Source: Flavobacteriaceae bacterium R38 (GTDB lineage: Bacteria > Bacteroidota > Bacteroidia > Flavobacteriales > Flavobacteriaceae). Taken from it: a DNA stretch of 64,000 bases. Where the stretch lies: NCBI GenBank assembly GCA_009901575.1, contig WXYP01000007.1, positions 62,001 through 126,000 on the forward strand. Reading direction: 5' to 3'. This document shows positions 44,462 through 55,015 of this stretch, one piece after another. Each line of letters starts with the position of its first letter. Within the stretch, counting starts at the first letter, position 1. The notes under the pieces were generated by a model. The model saw only the letters and a list, made by a program, of their open reading frames with translations, had not been told where the DNA came from and did not search any database. Both the position numbers and the translations under genes were made by a program.

Positions 44462-45280
44462 ATGAGTATTGAAGAACTCCTTCATCAAATCCATTTAAAA
44501 AAATCGTTTTTGTGTATTGGCCTGGATGTAGATCTTAATAAAGTACCAGAGCATTTATTGGAAGAAGAAGATCCTATTTTTTCTTTTAATAAAGCAATTA
44601 TTGATGCAACTCACCACTTGGCTGTGGCTTATAAACCCAATACAGCATTTTATGAGGCTTATGGATTGAAAGGATGGAAGGCTTTGCAAAAAACTATAGA
44701 TTATCTGAATAAAAACCATCCAGATATTTTTACTATTGCTGATGCGAAAAGAGGAGACATAGGGAATACAAGTACGATGTATGCAAAGGCCTTTTTTGAA
44801 GATATGAATTTTGATTCTGTTACTGTTGCTCCTTATATGGGGAGTGACTCAGTAGAGCCTTTTTTGGCTTTTGAAAATAAACTTACAATCCTTTTAGGGT
44901 TGACGTCTAATATTGGGGCATTCGACTTTCAAACTAAAGAAATAGAAGGCAAAGAGTTATACAAACATGTTTTGGAAACTTCTAAAGAATGGAAAAATAG
45001 TAAACAACTCATGTATGTTGTAGGAGCTACTAAGGCTACCTATTTGGCAGAGATTCGCAAAATTATTCCGGATAGTTTTTTATTAGTGCCAGGAGTAGGA
45101 GCGCAAGGAGGAAGCCTGGAAGAGGTATGTAAATACGGAATGACAAAAGATGTTGGACTTTTAATCAATTCTTCAAGAGGAATCATCTATGCTTCAAGTG
45201 ATAAGGATTTTGCAGAAAGTGCAAAAGAGAAAGCCTATCAGTTACAACAACAAATGGAAAAAATACTGAAAAGTAAATAG
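44462..45280 (+). CDS. pyrF: orotidine 5'-phosphate decarboxylase
   Basis: The 272-residue TIM-barrel enzyme makes UMP, the last step of de novo pyrimidine synthesis. The active-site motif is [11 protein letters not shown] with Lys96. [18 protein letters not shown] and [14 protein letters not shown] are also typical of the longer type-2 family. It is the last of the purM, prfA, pyrF housekeeping genes interrupted by precursor loci. Confidence 0.94.
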   Translation: MSIEELLHQIHLKKSFLCIGLDVDLNKVPEHLLEEEDPIFSFNKAIIDATHHLAVAYKPNTAFYEAYGLKGWKALQKTIDYLNKNHPDIFTIADAKRGDIGNTSTMYAKAFFEDMNFDSVTVAPYMGSDSVEPFLAFENKLTILLGLTSNIGAFDFQTKEIEGKELYKHVLETSKEWKNSKQLMYVVGATKATYLAEIRKIIPDSFLLVPGVGAQGGSLEEVCKYGMTKDVGLLINSSRGIIYASSDKDFAESAKEKAYQLQQQMEKILKSK

Positions 45281-45366
45281 TAATAAATTAATGAGTAATG
45301 CAAGAATCTATTTTTAAATTCAAATGGCCTTTATGCTATGAAAAACTTAAATTATTTAAAATTTAG

Positions 45367-46161
45367 ATGATTGTAATAAAAGATCAACTACAAAGAATAC
45401 TTGAAATTTCAAGAACCCCTAAACGAATTATTTCTTTAGTGCCTTCTCAAACCGAATTGTTATGCGATATGGGTTTGGAAGATGCTATAGTGGGAGTGAC
45501 TAAGTTTTGTGTGCATCCTTCTCATTTAAAATCTGCTAAAACCATAGTTGGAGGAACCAAACAAATTAAAATCGAGAAGATAAAGGAACTGCGGCCAGAT
45601 ATTGTTCTTTGTAATAAAGAAGAAAATACAAAAGAGATTGTTGAAGAACTCGAAAAAATAGTACCTGTTCACGTATCCGATATCTATACTATAGATGATA
45701 GTTTGGAACTGATTAAAAGCTATGGAGAAATTTTTGATTGTATTGATAAGAGTTCTGAGATAATAAATAAAATCACTGTCAATTTAGCAGATTTTAAAGG
45801 TTTTATAAAAAATCAACCAAATTATAGAACGGCTTATTTTATATGGAGAGAACCATGGATGGTAACCGCCGGAACTACATTTATAAATCACTTATTGAAA
45901 CTTAATGGCTTCGAAAATGTATATTCTGATGAAAAACGATACCCTGAGGTTAATATTAAAAAGATGAAAGAAGAAAGTGATCCGGAGCTGGTTTTATTAT
46001 CATCAGAGCCTTTTCCTTTTAAAGAAAAACATGTCTCTGAGGTAGAAAAATATTTGCCAGATTCAAAAGTAATTCTTGTGGATGGAGAGTATTTTAGCTG
46101 GTACGGATCAAGATTAATCAATGCTTTTCAATATTTTAAACAACTCCGTCTTAATTTATAA
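45367..46161 (+). CDS. helical-backbone metal receptor / periplasmic-binding-like protein
   Basis: The 264-residue protein has a BtuF/FepB-like fold: RIISLVPSQTELLCDMGLED (residues 19-38), IKIEKIKELRPDIVLCNKEEN and a C-terminal lobe with KVILVDGEYFSWYGSR. No signal peptide is visible, so it is probably cytoplasmic or a non-transport member; related proteins bind corrinoids or metal chelates. No permease is adjacent. It may be co-transcribed with the following hydrolase (46 bp). Confidence 0.8.
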   Translation: MIVIKDQLQRILEISRTPKRIISLVPSQTELLCDMGLEDAIVGVTKFCVHPSHLKSAKTIVGGTKQIKIEKIKELRPDIVLCNKEENTKEIVEELEKIVPVHVSDIYTIDDSLELIKSYGEIFDCIDKSSEIINKITVNLADFKGFIKNQPNYRTAYFIWREPWMVTAGTTFINHLLKLNGFENVYSDEKRYPEVNIKKMKEESDPELVLLSSEPFPFKEKHVSEVEKYLPDSKVILVDGEYFSWYGSRLINAFQYFKQLRLNL

Positions 46162-46207
46162 CCACTTGTAAAAGGGATTTATTACTTTAGCAAAAATTTT
46201 TTGAATA

Positions 46208-46987
46208 GTGCTTAATTATACAAAATACGTACATGCTTCTTCCCAGGAATGGGTCACTTTTGTTCATGGGGCAGGAGGGAGTTCTACGATTTGGTATAAA
46301 CAACTTAGAGAATATAAAAAGCACTACAATATTATATTACTGGATTTAAGAGGGCATGGTGATTCCGGGAGCCTGAAAGATGCTTTTAATAAGAAATATA
46401 CATTTGAATCGATAGCCGAAGATATCTTAGAAGTTATTGATCATGAAAAAATTGAAAAATCACATTTCGTAGGGATTTCTTTAGGAACTATAATTATAAG
46501 GCAATTAGCAGAGATGAAGCCAGAACGGGTAGCCAGTATGATCATGGGAGGAGCCATTATGAAATTAAATATACGCTCTCAGATTTTGATGAGAATAGGT
46601 GTTATTTTTAAATCTATTATCCCTTATCTATGGCTTTATAAATTCTTTGCCTTTATTATAATGCCTAATAAAAACCATAAAGAATCCCGATTGTTATTCA
46701 TCAGAGAAGCAAAAAAGCTTTACCAAAAAGAATTTGTACGCTGGTTCAAATTAACATCAGAAATTAACCCTTTACTTCGTTTTTTTAGAAGTATGGAGGT
46801 ACAAATTCCAACATTTTATGTTATGGGAGAAGAAGATTATATGTTTTTACCTTCTATACGTCAAGTGGTTAAAAAACACTCTTTTTCGAGTTTATTAGTG
46901 GTTGAAAAATGCGGACATGTAGTTAACGTAGAACAACCGGAAACTTTTAATAAAGAAACACTTCACTTTTTACAATCGGTAAAATAA
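46208..46987 (+). CDS. alpha/beta hydrolase
   Basis: The 259-residue protein has HGAGGSSTIWYKQL (20-33; oxyanion region), LDLRGHGDSG and the nucleophile elbow GISLG with Ser91. A late Asp (EEDYMFL) and His (CGHVVNVEQP) complete the triad. The start is GTG. The substrate is unknown; the family includes esterases and lactonases. Confidence 0.85.
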   Translation: MLNYTKYVHASSQEWVTFVHGAGGSSTIWYKQLREYKKHYNIILLDLRGHGDSGSLKDAFNKKYTFESIAEDILEVIDHEKIEKSHFVGISLGTIIIRQLAEMKPERVASMIMGGAIMKLNIRSQILMRIGVIFKSIIPYLWLYKFFAFIIMPNKNHKESRLLFIREAKKLYQKEFVRWFKLTSEINPLLRFFRSMEVQIPTFYVMGEEDYMFLPSIRQVVKKHSFSSLLVVEKCGHVVNVEQPETFNKETLHFLQSVK

Positions 46988-47312
46988 AAAACCGATTCGA
47001 TAAGAACCGGTTTATGACTAGCTAACTCAAATATTTATTTATTGATCAAGAATTTTGAACACCGCGAAGATGTAACAACTTTTTAAGCAAGGTGTTAACT
47101 TAATATTAGGAATATATTAATAATAAAAGAACAGCGAGTAATCTATTTGGTAATAACTTGCCTTTATTGATTTGAGTGTGTAATGACTTGATTCTATCGT
47201 ATGTAAGTTAAATTAACTCATTAGAAAATTAAAAAACGATAGCAATACACTAAAAAGCAGGCTTGAGTATATGAAAAATATGATAAAAAACGTATCTCGG
47301 CGAAATCTTTAA
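46988..47312. other. intergenic stretch with a terminator-like hairpin
   Basis: AAACCG and CGGTTT (46989-47013) form a hairpin just after the hydrolase gene. The rest is AT-rich, with no frame longer than about 20 codons that looks coding and no recognised RNA. Confidence 0.45.
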
Positions 47313-48023
47313 TTATAGTTTTTGATCCTGTAATGCAAAAACTTTTCGTAATAGATCTGTAGTTCGGGAAGATACTTTATTCCTGATTTCTTTTTCTTCA
47401 ACAGCTATCATTGTAAAAACACCATTAAGGGCCTCTTGTGTGACATAATCAGCCAGATCCGGATTCACATTATTGGTAAGCGGAATCGTATTGTATTTTT
47501 GAATGATATTACTCCAAATTTGAGTAGCTCCTACTTTGTCTAAAGAGTTTTTTATAACAGGATTGAACTTCCCGTACAGTGCTGTACTTGTCCTTCCTTC
47601 TAAGTATTGCGTTGCTGCCCTATCTTCTCCCAATAGAATATTTCTGGCATCTGCGAAAGTAATTCCTTTTACAGCATCAACAAAAATGGGTGTTGCCTCT
47701 TTAACTGCATCTTCGGCAGCTCGATTCAATACTTTTAACCCCTCGTCTGCAAGATTACCCAAACCTATGTCCCGAAGTGTTTTGTCTACTTTTTGAAGTT
47801 CAGAAGGTAATACGACTTTTACTAATTCATTTCTGAAAAAACCATCTTTTTGTGTGAGCTTACTTACCTGCTTTTCAATACCAAAATTCAATGCTTGTCG
47901 TAAACCTGCAGCAATCTCTCCATTCCCAACACTTGTTTGTGGTAATTGGTTAACTACTTGTTGTAATTCATCACAAGAAGAAAGACATAAAATAATTAGA
48001 AGAGCAGAAAGTCTTTTTAACAT
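47313..48023 (-). CDS. DUF4197 lipoprotein
   Basis: The 236-residue exported protein has a lipobox (LIILCLSSC, Cys near 17) and a helical body with GLRQALNFGIEKQVSKL, DARNILLGEDRAATQYL and YVTQEALNGVFTMIAVEE, all typical of DUF4197. The family is widespread in Gram-negative bacteria, with no known function. A -7-like TAACTTTG (complement at 48056-48063) lies upstream. Confidence 0.88.
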   Translation of the reverse strand: MLKRLSALLIILCLSSCDELQQVVNQLPQTSVGNGEIAAGLRQALNFGIEKQVSKLTQKDGFFRNELVKVVLPSELQKVDKTLRDIGLGNLADEGLKVLNRAAEDAVKEATPIFVDAVKGITFADARNILLGEDRAATQYLEGRTSTALYGKFNPVIKNSLDKVGATQIWSNIIQKYNTIPLTNNVNPDLADYVTQEALNGVFTMIAVEEKEIRNKVSSRTTDLLRKVFALQDQKL

Positions 48024-48068
48024 ATTACTTACCTTTAAAAGAAATTAAAAATCAAAGTTAAACTTTTT

Positions 48069-49019
48069 ATGTTGAGAATTACTTTTTCTTTAATGCTATT
48101 TTGCTTTTGCTTACACCTGGTCGGGTGTCAATCCAATCAGAAAGTTGAGAAGGATAATAAATCAAAACAATATTTGATGGTATTGGGAATTGCACAAGAC
48201 GCCGGATTCCCACATATAGATAATCCTCATGAATGGGAAAACTATAAAAAAGGAATTACAAAAAAAGAGTTAGCAACATCTTTAGGTTTAGTAGATTTAG
48301 CATCAAAACAAAAATATCTTTTTGAAGCTACACCAGATATGCCACTGCAATTGCATAACCTGGAATCCGAACATTTAAAAACAAACAGATTAATTGACGG
48401 TGTTTTTTTAACACATGCACATATTGGCCATTATACCGGATTGATGCATTTTGGAAGAGAAGCAATGGGAGCAAAGAAAATCCCTGTATTTGCAATGCCA
48501 AAAATGAAAATCTTTTTGGAACAAAACGGACCATGGTCACAATTGGTATCATTAAAAAATATAGAAATATTCCCGACAGAAAACGAAAGCCTTGTCGAGT
48601 TAACTCCAAACCTTAATGTTACTCCTTTTCTAGTACCGCATCGGGATGAATTTTCAGAAACTGTGGGTTACAAAATTAATAGCCCTGCTAAATCGGCTTT
48701 ATTTATTCCGGACATAAACAAATGGAAATTATGGGAAAAAGATATCGTAGAAGAAGTTAAAAAAGTAGACTATGCTTTTTTAGATGCTACCTTTTTGAAA
48801 AATGGGGAAATTCCAAGAGATATGAGTGAGGTTCCACATCCTTTCATAGAAGAAACAATTGCGTTATTTAAAAGTGAATCAGAAAGCATAAAATCTAAAA
48901 TTATCTTTATTCATTTTAATCATTCAAATCAGGCAATGAATAGAGATAATTCAGATAGAAAATTGCTGGAAAAAGAAGGATTTCACTTTGCAGAAGAAGG
49001 CGCCATTTTCCCTATGTGA
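48069..49019 (+). CDS. PqqB-like MBL-fold lipoprotein
   Basis: The 316-residue protein has a lipobox LVGC (Cys20) and an MBL-fold domain resembling PqqB: GIAQDAGFPHIDN, LTHAHIGHYTGL (H116, H118, H121) and FIHFNHSN. The usual HxHxDH has Gly in place of Asp120, seen in some PqqB-like proteins. No other pqq genes are near, so PQQ synthesis should not be assumed. It is probably a periplasmic hydrolase of unknown substrate. Confidence 0.8.
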   Translation: MLRITFSLMLFCFCLHLVGCQSNQKVEKDNKSKQYLMVLGIAQDAGFPHIDNPHEWENYKKGITKKELATSLGLVDLASKQKYLFEATPDMPLQLHNLESEHLKTNRLIDGVFLTHAHIGHYTGLMHFGREAMGAKKIPVFAMPKMKIFLEQNGPWSQLVSLKNIEIFPTENESLVELTPNLNVTPFLVPHRDEFSETVGYKINSPAKSALFIPDINKWKLWEKDIVEEVKKVDYAFLDATFLKNGEIPRDMSEVPHPFIEETIALFKSESESIKSKIIFIHFNHSNQAMNRDNSDRKLLEKEGFHFAEEGAIFPM

Positions 49020-49101
49020 ACCTTTAAAAGATTATTAAAATTAAGGTGTTTTCGTTGCTAATTTCGTAAATTGCACCACCAAAAAAAGGATTTTTTTACA
49101 T

Positions 49102-52100
49102 ATGGAACAAATACAACCTTATACTCCTAAGCATAAAGTTCGAATAGTAACGGCAGCATCACTTTTTGATGGACACGATGCAGCTATTAATATCATGCGC
49201 CGGATTATACAATCTACCGGTGTTGAAGTTATTCATTTAGGGCATGATAGAAGTGTGGAAGAAGTTGTGAATACTGCTATTCAGGAAGATGCAAATGCAA
49301 TAGCAATGACATCATATCAAGGTGGTCATAATGAGTACTTTAAATATATGTATGACTTGTTGAATGAAAAGGGAGCCGGTCATATTAAAATCTTTGGAGG
49401 AGGAGGAGGAGTGATCCTTCCTGAAGAGATTAAAGAGTTGATGAACTATGGAATTACCCGTATTTACTCTCCGGATGACGGTAGAGAATTAGGACTTCAG
49501 GGAATGATTAATGATTTAGTACAGCAATCCGACTTTGCCATTGGAGATTCATTAAACGGAGAAGCTAAAGTACTGGCAAAGAAAGACCCTAAAGCAGTTG
49601 CTCGTGTAATTTCGTCTGCAGAAAACTTTCCGGAAGTTGCCAAAGCATCGTTAGAAACCATTCACAATAAAAATAAAACTTCTAAAACTCCTGTGTTAGG
49701 AATCACAGGAACCGGAGGTGCGGGAAAATCGTCTTTAGTAGATGAATTAGTACGTCGTTTTTTAATTGATTTTCCGGAAAAAACCATCGGAATTGTATCG
49801 GTTGACCCTTCAAAACGTAAAACAGGAGGTGCACTTTTAGGAGACCGTATTCGTATGAATGCCATCAATTCTCCAAGAGTATATATGCGTAGTTTGGCAA
49901 CACGTCAGTCTAACCTGGCATTATCAAAATATGTAAATGAAGCCGTTGAGGTTTTAAAGGCTGCAGAATACGATTTAATTATATTAGAAACTTCAGGTAT
50001 CGGGCAGTCTGATACTGAAATTATAGAACATAGTGATGTGTCATTATATGTGATGACACCAGAATTTGGAGCAGCTACGCAGTTGGAAAAAATCGATATG
50101 TTAGATTTTGCCGATTTGGTGGCGATTAACAAATTCGATAAACGTGGTGCTTTAGATGCATTACGTGATGTGAAAAAACAATACATGCGTAACAATAATC
50201 TTTGGGATATTCCTCAGGATGAGTTACCGGTGTTTGGTACGATTGCATCTCAGTTCAATGATCCTGGAATGAATACGCTTTATAAGGCGATTATGGATAA
50301 GATTGTTGAGAAAACGGAATCAGAAGATTTAAAATCTACTTTTGAAATCTCTAAAGAGATGAGCGAGAAGATTTTTGTAATTCCTCCATCACGAGTACGT
50401 TATCTGTCTGAAATATCAGAAAATAACCGTTCTTATGATAAAACCGGGAATGCTCAGGTTGAAGTAGCTCAAAAACTCTACGGGATTTATAAAACGGTAG
50501 AATCTGTTATAGGTAATACCCCTAAATTAGATAAGTCTGGAATTGCATTAGAGTCTGTCAGTTCGAGCGCAGTCGAGAACAAAGACTTTATAAAACTCCT
50601 GATTGCAGAATTTGACCGTGTCAAATTAAATCTTGACCCGTATAACTGGGAAGTAATTACCGGATGGGAAGAAAAAGTAAATAAATACAAAAACCCTATT
50701 TACTCTTTTAAAGTAAGAGAAAAAGAGATTAAAATTGAAACACATACAGAGTCTTTGTCACATACACAGATTCCTAAAGTGGCTTTACCAAAATACCAGG
50801 CATGGGGCGATATTTTAAGATGGACATTACAGGAAAATGTACCTGGTGAATTTCCGTATACCTCAGGATTGTATCCTTTTAAACGTACAGGAGAAGATCC
50901 GACACGTATGTTTGCCGGAGAAGGTGGGCCAGAACGTACCAACAGGCGTTTTCATTATGTGAGTATGGGCTTACCTGCAAAGCGTTTGTCTACGGCTTTT
51001 GATAGTGTAACTTTATATGGAAATGACCCTGACCACCGTCCGGATATTTACGGTAAAATTGGAAATGCAGGAGTTTCTATCTGCTGTTTGGATGATGCCA
51101 AAAAACTGTATTCAGGATTTAACCTGGCACATGCAATGACATCGGTGAGTATGACAATCAATGGTCCTGCACCTATGCTATTAGGATTCTTTATGAATGC
51201 GGCTATAGATCAGCAATGTGAGATCTATATCAAAGAGCAAGGCATCGAAAAAGAAATAGAAGCAAAAATTGCTAAAATATATAAAGATAAAGGAGTCGAA
51301 CGTCCTAGGTATAATGGAGACTTACCGGAGGGTAATGACGGCTTAGGATTGATGCTCTTAGGAGTTACCGGAGATCAGGTGTTACCTGCTGATGTTTACC
51401 AGGATATAAAAGTAAAAACTATTGCCCAGGTAAGGGGAACAGTACAAGCCGATATTTTAAAAGAAGACCAGGCACAAAATACTTGTATTTTCTCCACTGA
51501 ATTTGCGTTGCGATTGATGGGAGATGTTCAAGAGTATTTTATTGAAAATAATGTGCGTAACTTCTATTCGGTATCTATTTCTGGATATCATATTGCTGAA
51601 GCCGGAGCAAATCCGATTACGCAGTTAGCATTAACTTTAGCTAACGGATTTACCTATGTAGAGTACTACCTGTCAAGAGGAATGGATATTAATAAGTTTG
51701 GTCCAAATTTATCATTCTTCTTTTCTAATGGTATTGACCCTGAATATGCAGTTATTGGGCGTGTAGCTCGTAAGATTTGGGCAAAAGCATTGAAACATAA
51801 ATACAATGCAAATGCAAGGGCACAGATGCTAAAATATCATATTCAGACGTCAGGACGTAGTTTGCATGCACAGGAAATCGACTTTAACGACATCCGTACT
51901 ACATTACAGGCTTTATATGCAATTTATGATAACTGTAACTCGCTGCATACCAATGCGTATGATGAGGCAATTACTACTCCTACGGAAGAATCTGTACGTC
52001 GTGCAATGGCTATTCAGTTAATTATTAATAAAGAATTAGGGTTAGCTAAAAATGAGAATCCGATTCAGGGATCTTTCATCATTGAAGAGTTAACAGATTT

Positions 52101-52527
52101 GGTAGAAGAAGCTGTATTAACAGAATTTGATCGTATTACAGAGCGTGGAGGTGTACTTGGAGCAATGGAAACCATGTATCAGCGTAGCAAAATACAAGAA
52201 GAAAGTTTGTATTATGAAACGTTGAAACACAATGGAGATTTCCCGATTATTGGAGTGAATACTTTCTTGAGTTCTAAAGGTTCACCAACAGTTGTTCCAA
52301 AGGAAGTCATTAGAGCTACTGAAGAAGAAAAACAATTCCAGATTGATACCCTTCAAGATCTTCATAAAGCAAATGACACGAAAGCTTTATTAAAAGATTT
52401 ACAACATAAAGCCATTAACAACGAAAATATTTTTGAGGCATTAATGGAAGTATGTAAAGTGTGTTCACTAGGACAGATAACTTCAGCGTTATTTGAAGTT
52501 GGAGGCCAGTACCGAAGAAATATGTAA
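49102..52527 (+). CDS. icmF: fused acyl-CoA mutase with G-protein chaperone (IcmF type)
   Basis: The 1141-residue protein has three parts in order. First is a B12-binding domain ([15 protein letters not shown], residues 20-34; GGGGGV near 100). Next is a MeaB/ArgK-like GTPase (GTGGAGKSS, 203-211). Last is the mutase TIM barrel ([20 protein letters not shown] from about 591). This order is that of isobutyryl-CoA mutase fused; methylmalonyl-CoA mutase is encoded differently. It interconverts branched and linear acyl-CoA using adenosylcobalamin. A dispersed-repeat half-element is read in frame at 50556-50580, within the linker before the mutase domain. Confidence 0.9.
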   Translation: MEQIQPYTPKHKVRIVTAASLFDGHDAAINIMRRIIQSTGVEVIHLGHDRSVEEVVNTAIQEDANAIAMTSYQGGHNEYFKYMYDLLNEKGAGHIKIFGGGGGVILPEEIKELMNYGITRIYSPDDGRELGLQGMINDLVQQSDFAIGDSLNGEAKVLAKKDPKAVARVISSAENFPEVAKASLETIHNKNKTSKTPVLGITGTGGAGKSSLVDELVRRFLIDFPEKTIGIVSVDPSKRKTGGALLGDRIRMNAINSPRVYMRSLATRQSNLALSKYVNEAVEVLKAAEYDLIILETSGIGQSDTEIIEHSDVSLYVMTPEFGAATQLEKIDMLDFADLVAINKFDKRGALDALRDVKKQYMRNNNLWDIPQDELPVFGTIASQFNDPGMNTLYKAIMDKIVEKTESEDLKSTFEISKEMSEKIFVIPPSRVRYLSEISENNRSYDKTGNAQVEVAQKLYGIYKTVESVIGNTPKLDKSGIALESVSSSAVENKDFIKLLIAEFDRVKLNLDPYNWEVITGWEEKVNKYKNPIYSFKVREKEIKIETHTESLSHTQIPKVALPKYQAWGDILRWTLQENVPGEFPYTSGLYPFKRTGEDPTRMFAGEGGPERTNRRFHYVSMGLPAKRLSTAFDSVTLYGNDPDHRPDIYGKIGNAGVSICCLDDAKKLYSGFNLAHAMTSVSMTINGPAPMLLGFFMNAAIDQQCEIYIKEQGIEKEIEAKIAKIYKDKGVERPRYNGDLPEGNDGLGLMLLGVTGDQVLPADVYQDIKVKTIAQVRGTVQADILKEDQAQNTCIFSTEFALRLMGDVQEYFIENNVRNFYSVSISGYHIAEAGANPITQLALTLANGFTYVEYYLSRGMDINKFGPNLSFFFSNGIDPEYAVIGRVARKIWAKALKHKYNANARAQMLKYHIQTSGRSLHAQEIDFNDIRTTLQALYAIYDNCNSLHTNAYDEAITTPTEESVRRAMAIQLIINKELGLAKNENPIQGSFIIEELTDLVEEAVLTEFDRITERGGVLGAMETMYQRSKIQEESLYYETLKHNGDFPIIGVNTFLSSKGSPTVVPKEVIRATEEEKQFQIDTLQDLHKANDTKALLKDLQHKAINNENIFEALMEVCKVCSLGQITSALFEVGGQYRRNM
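50556..50580 (+). repeat. flavobacterial repeat half-element inside icmF
   Basis: TGTCAGTTCGAGCGCAGTCG and the next five bases closely match one arm of the intergenic palindrome at 53270-53340 (TGTCACTTCGAGCGTAGTCG in reverse complement). Here it is translated as part of [11 protein letters not shown], at about residue 485-494. Confidence 0.65.
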
Positions 52528-52541
52528 AACAAAAAAATGTC

Positions 52542-52561
52542 ATTCCCGCGAAAGCGGGAAT
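52542..52561 (+). terminator. terminator/short palindrome after icmF
   Basis: ATTCCCGC-GAAA-GCGGGAAT is a perfect 8-bp hairpin with a GAAA tetraloop followed by CTTTTT, 15 bp after the stop. It is also a member of the GTCATTCCCGC type of dispersed repeat; a related one ends the window (63982-64000). Confidence 0.75.
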
Positions 52562-52654
52562 CTTTTTATAAAACAATAATACTTTTGACTTTTAATGCTA
52601 TGATGAGTCAAGAGTTTTTTTTAAAAGAAAAATTAACACTAAAATTAAAAATAA

Positions 52655-53149
52655 ATGTCTGCAATAACATTTAAAGATCAGGCTATTGAGGTAAAAGGAA
52701 CTTTTCCTCAAGTAGGAGATACATTACCGGAATTAAGATTGATAAAATCAGATTTATCAGAATTAAATACTTCAGACTTAAAAGGAAAGAAAGTAGTATT
52801 TAATATTTTTCCAAGTGTAGATACTTCGGTATGTGCATTACAATTAAAACAATTTTCCAATCAATTAAAAGATAGAGAAGATGTGGTTTTGGTTTTTGCT
52901 TCCTTGGATTTACCTTTTGCTTTTAGCAGATTTTGTGCAGCAGAAGGGATTGAGAATGCAATTACTACTTCAGATTTTAAATATAAAAGTCTTGAAAATA
53001 TGGGAGTTTTAATGGAATCCGGACCTTTAGCGGGATTATATGCTAGAGGAGTATTAGTTACCGATGAAAACCTGAATGTTGTTCATTCAGAATTAGTTTC
53101 AGAAGTGGTTAATGAGCCAGACTATGAGGCGTCTTTAAAGCATATTTAA
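52655..53149 (+). CDS. tpx: thiol peroxidase
   Basis: The 164-residue peroxiredoxin of the Tpx class reduces peroxides with thioredoxin. The peroxidatic Cys60 is in SVDTSVCALQ and the resolving Cys94 in SRFCAAEG, the spacing expected for Tpx. The C terminus YARGVLVTDENLNVVHSELV is typical. It is a single gene followed by a strong terminator. Confidence 0.93.
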   Translation: MSAITFKDQAIEVKGTFPQVGDTLPELRLIKSDLSELNTSDLKGKKVVFNIFPSVDTSVCALQLKQFSNQLKDREDVVLVFASLDLPFAFSRFCAAEGIENAITTSDFKYKSLENMGVLMESGPLAGLYARGVLVTDENLNVVHSELVSEVVNEPDYEASLKHI

Positions 53150-53166
53150 AGTAATATTGATATCAT

Positions 53167-53206
53167 AAAAAATCTCCGATGTTGGAAAAAACATCGGAGA
53201 TTTTTG
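53167..53206 (+). terminator. terminator of tpx
   Basis: AAAAATCTCCGATGTT pairs perfectly with AACATCGGAGATTTTT around a loop of about 6-8 bases, 17 bp after the stop. Confidence 0.85.
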
Positions 53207-53269
53207 GTTTAGTATGAATTCGATATATGATAAATCTATAATACCTGTTTTTAATAATTTAAAACCTAG

Positions 53270-53340
53270 TGTCAGGTTGAGCGCAGTCGAAACCTATCCA
53301 AAATATTTTTTATAAGTTCTCGACTACGCTCGAAGTGACA
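53270..53340. repeat. dispersed flavobacterial inverted repeat
   Basis: TGTCAGGTTGAGCGCAGTCG and CGACTACGCTCGAAGTGACA are inverted arms (21 nt each with 4 mismatches including the flanking base) around a 29-bp AT-rich centre. It lies between two convergent genes. One arm recurs inside icmF. Confidence 0.65.
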
Positions 53341-53405
53341 GTCATCATATGTTATTAACATTTACAGATGAAATCTTAAAAATTTTAAATCGGATTCATG
53401 TTGCT

Positions 53406-54338
53406 TTAAAGCGTTTCCTTTTTTAATTCACCATATATTTTTTTTGTGAATGGAAGTTCTATCTTTAACTCTTTACCATACCTTATAATTGATCCGGCAA
53501 ATAATTCCAATTCATTATTTTCTTTTCCCGAGTTGATATCTAATTGTAAAGAAGTTGGCGTTTCGGGAGGAAATATTGAAGCTTTTTCAAATGTTTTCCC
53601 GATAATGTTGTCTTGTAAAAGTATTCCTTTATGCGTGGCAATCAATTTGATTTCTTTCATGATTTCAGTGGCTTCTTCTTTTTGTGTATTGTCACTGCAA
53701 ACTATTCCGATAGATGAATTATATTTTGCCGTAACAAGACCAAAACTGGCGATGAAAATGAATTTTGTCCAAATGTCAATAAGTGAATTGTCTTTAAAAT
53801 AATAATCAATTTTACTGTTATTGATTACGTCGATTACCCAGTTGATATCTTCAGAAAAATGCTCAGGATCTCTGCCAAAAATGAGTTTACCTGCTTTTCC
53901 TTTATGTTCTATGATTCCTTTTTCTTTAATATGAGAAGCGACGTATATACAGGAAGGTAAAATGATATTATCAGGAAGTTTTGTTCTAATTCTATCATAA
54001 ATATCCACCCCATTCATCATGGGTAATAGAATGGTGTTTTTAGTGATTACTTTTGATAGTTGAATACAAACATTTTCCAGATCGTATTCTTTTACGCATA
54101 TAAAAATTAAATCAGGATTCTGAATTTCTGCTAGGTGTTCATAAATATTATCAGGATGAGTGGTATTATTTTGATGTTCAGGCGAAAGTAAAGTAAGTCC
54201 TTTCTCTTTAACTATTTCATACGTTTTGCCTCTTGCTACAAACGAAACCTGATTTTGTTTATTGGTTTTATTGATTTTAAATCCGAAATAACCGCCTACG
54301 CCTCCAAGTCCAATAACTACAATATTCTTTTTATTCAT
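53406..54338 (-). CDS. ketopantoate reductase family protein (ApbA/PanE)
   Basis: From ATG 54338 (MNKKNIVVIGLGGVGGYFG) the protein has 310 residues. The N-terminal NADP-binding domain has GLGGVGG (about 10-16), LIFICVKEYDLEN and LLPMMNGVD. The C-terminal helical domain ends SLQLDINSGKENNELELFAG, with the conserved S-x-x-x-D and the N-E-L motif. It reduces 2-dehydropantoate or a related 2-oxoacid. The annotated-length upstream extension is rejected. It lies 66 bp after a Crp-like regulator gene. Confidence 0.85.
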   Translation of the reverse strand: MNKKNIVVIGLGGVGGYFGFKINKTNKQNQVSFVARGKTYEIVKEKGLTLLSPEHQNNTTHPDNIYEHLAEIQNPDLIFICVKEYDLENVCIQLSKVITKNTILLPMMNGVDIYDRIRTKLPDNIILPSCIYVASHIKEKGIIEHKGKAGKLIFGRDPEHFSEDINWVIDVINNSKIDYYFKDNSLIDIWTKFIFIASFGLVTAKYNSSIGIVCSDNTQKEEATEIMKEIKLIATHKGILLQDNIIGKTFEKASIFPPETPTSLQLDINSGKENNELELFAGSIIRYGKELKIELPFTKKIYGELKKETL

Positions 54339-54404
54339 TTTTGATATGTTTTCTGCAAATTTGGAAATAGAAACTTGAAGAAACACTTGACAAATGGCAA
54401 GAAA

Positions 54405-54986
54405 TTAAATTTTGACAGTTTCTTTTCTGATTCTGCTTAAAGAGCTATCTGTGATGCCTAAATATGAAGCAATTATTTTAAGCGGAACATTCTGAAAAAT
54501 ATGTGGTTTCTGTTTTAAGAGATTCAGATATCTTGTTTCTGCTTTTTGACTAGCCATTTCTATGACTCTGTCGTTTAATTTATAATAATTGATGACAAAT
54601 AAAAGCCTGCTGAATTCCCTGAACTCAGGAATGTTATGAAAGTTGGATTGTACATTTTTTAAGCTGGTTTCCCAAAAAGTGCAATCGGTTATGGACTGGT
54701 ATATTTCTTTGGTTGGTTGTTGCTTGAAAAAGGATAAAAAGTCATTAACAAAGCAAGGAGCTGCATAAATATTGGTGGTTACCTCTTCATTTTCTTCATT
54801 AAGAATATACGAACGCATATATCCTTTCTCTAAAAAGAAGGTTTTAGTGCTTATGGTATCCTTGTCAAGTAAAATAGTATGCTTGTTTAATTCAAAATAA
54901 GTGAATGTCTCGGTGATTTTATTTACAATATCCTCTTCTATGGGAAATAAAGAATGGAAATAATTGTTAAGTGTTGATTTATCCAT
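54405..54986 (-). CDS. Crp/Fnr family regulator
   Basis: The 193-residue protein has an N-terminal cyclic-nucleotide-binding-like barrel (ELNKHTILLDKDTIS, FFLEKGYMRSYIL) and a C-terminal winged helix in which KIIASYLGITDSSLSRIRK is the recognition region. No cNMP-binding signature is evident, so the ligand is unknown. It is on the same strand as the reductase downstream. Confidence 0.88.
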   Translation of the reverse strand: MDKSTLNNYFHSLFPIEEDIVNKITETFTYFELNKHTILLDKDTISTKTFFLEKGYMRSYILNEENEEVTTNIYAAPCFVNDFLSFFKQQPTKEIYQSITDCTFWETSLKNVQSNFHNIPEFREFSRLLFVINYYKLNDRVIEMASQKAETRYLNLLKQKPHIFQNVPLKIIASYLGITDSSLSRIRKETVKI

Positions 54987-55015
54987 TTTCTACAAGGATT
55001 TTTAAAAGTAAAACT

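Noticed and set aside
52542-52561. CRISPR-like repeat
   Set aside because: It is a single short hairpin with no spacer series; it fits a terminator or dispersed palindrome.
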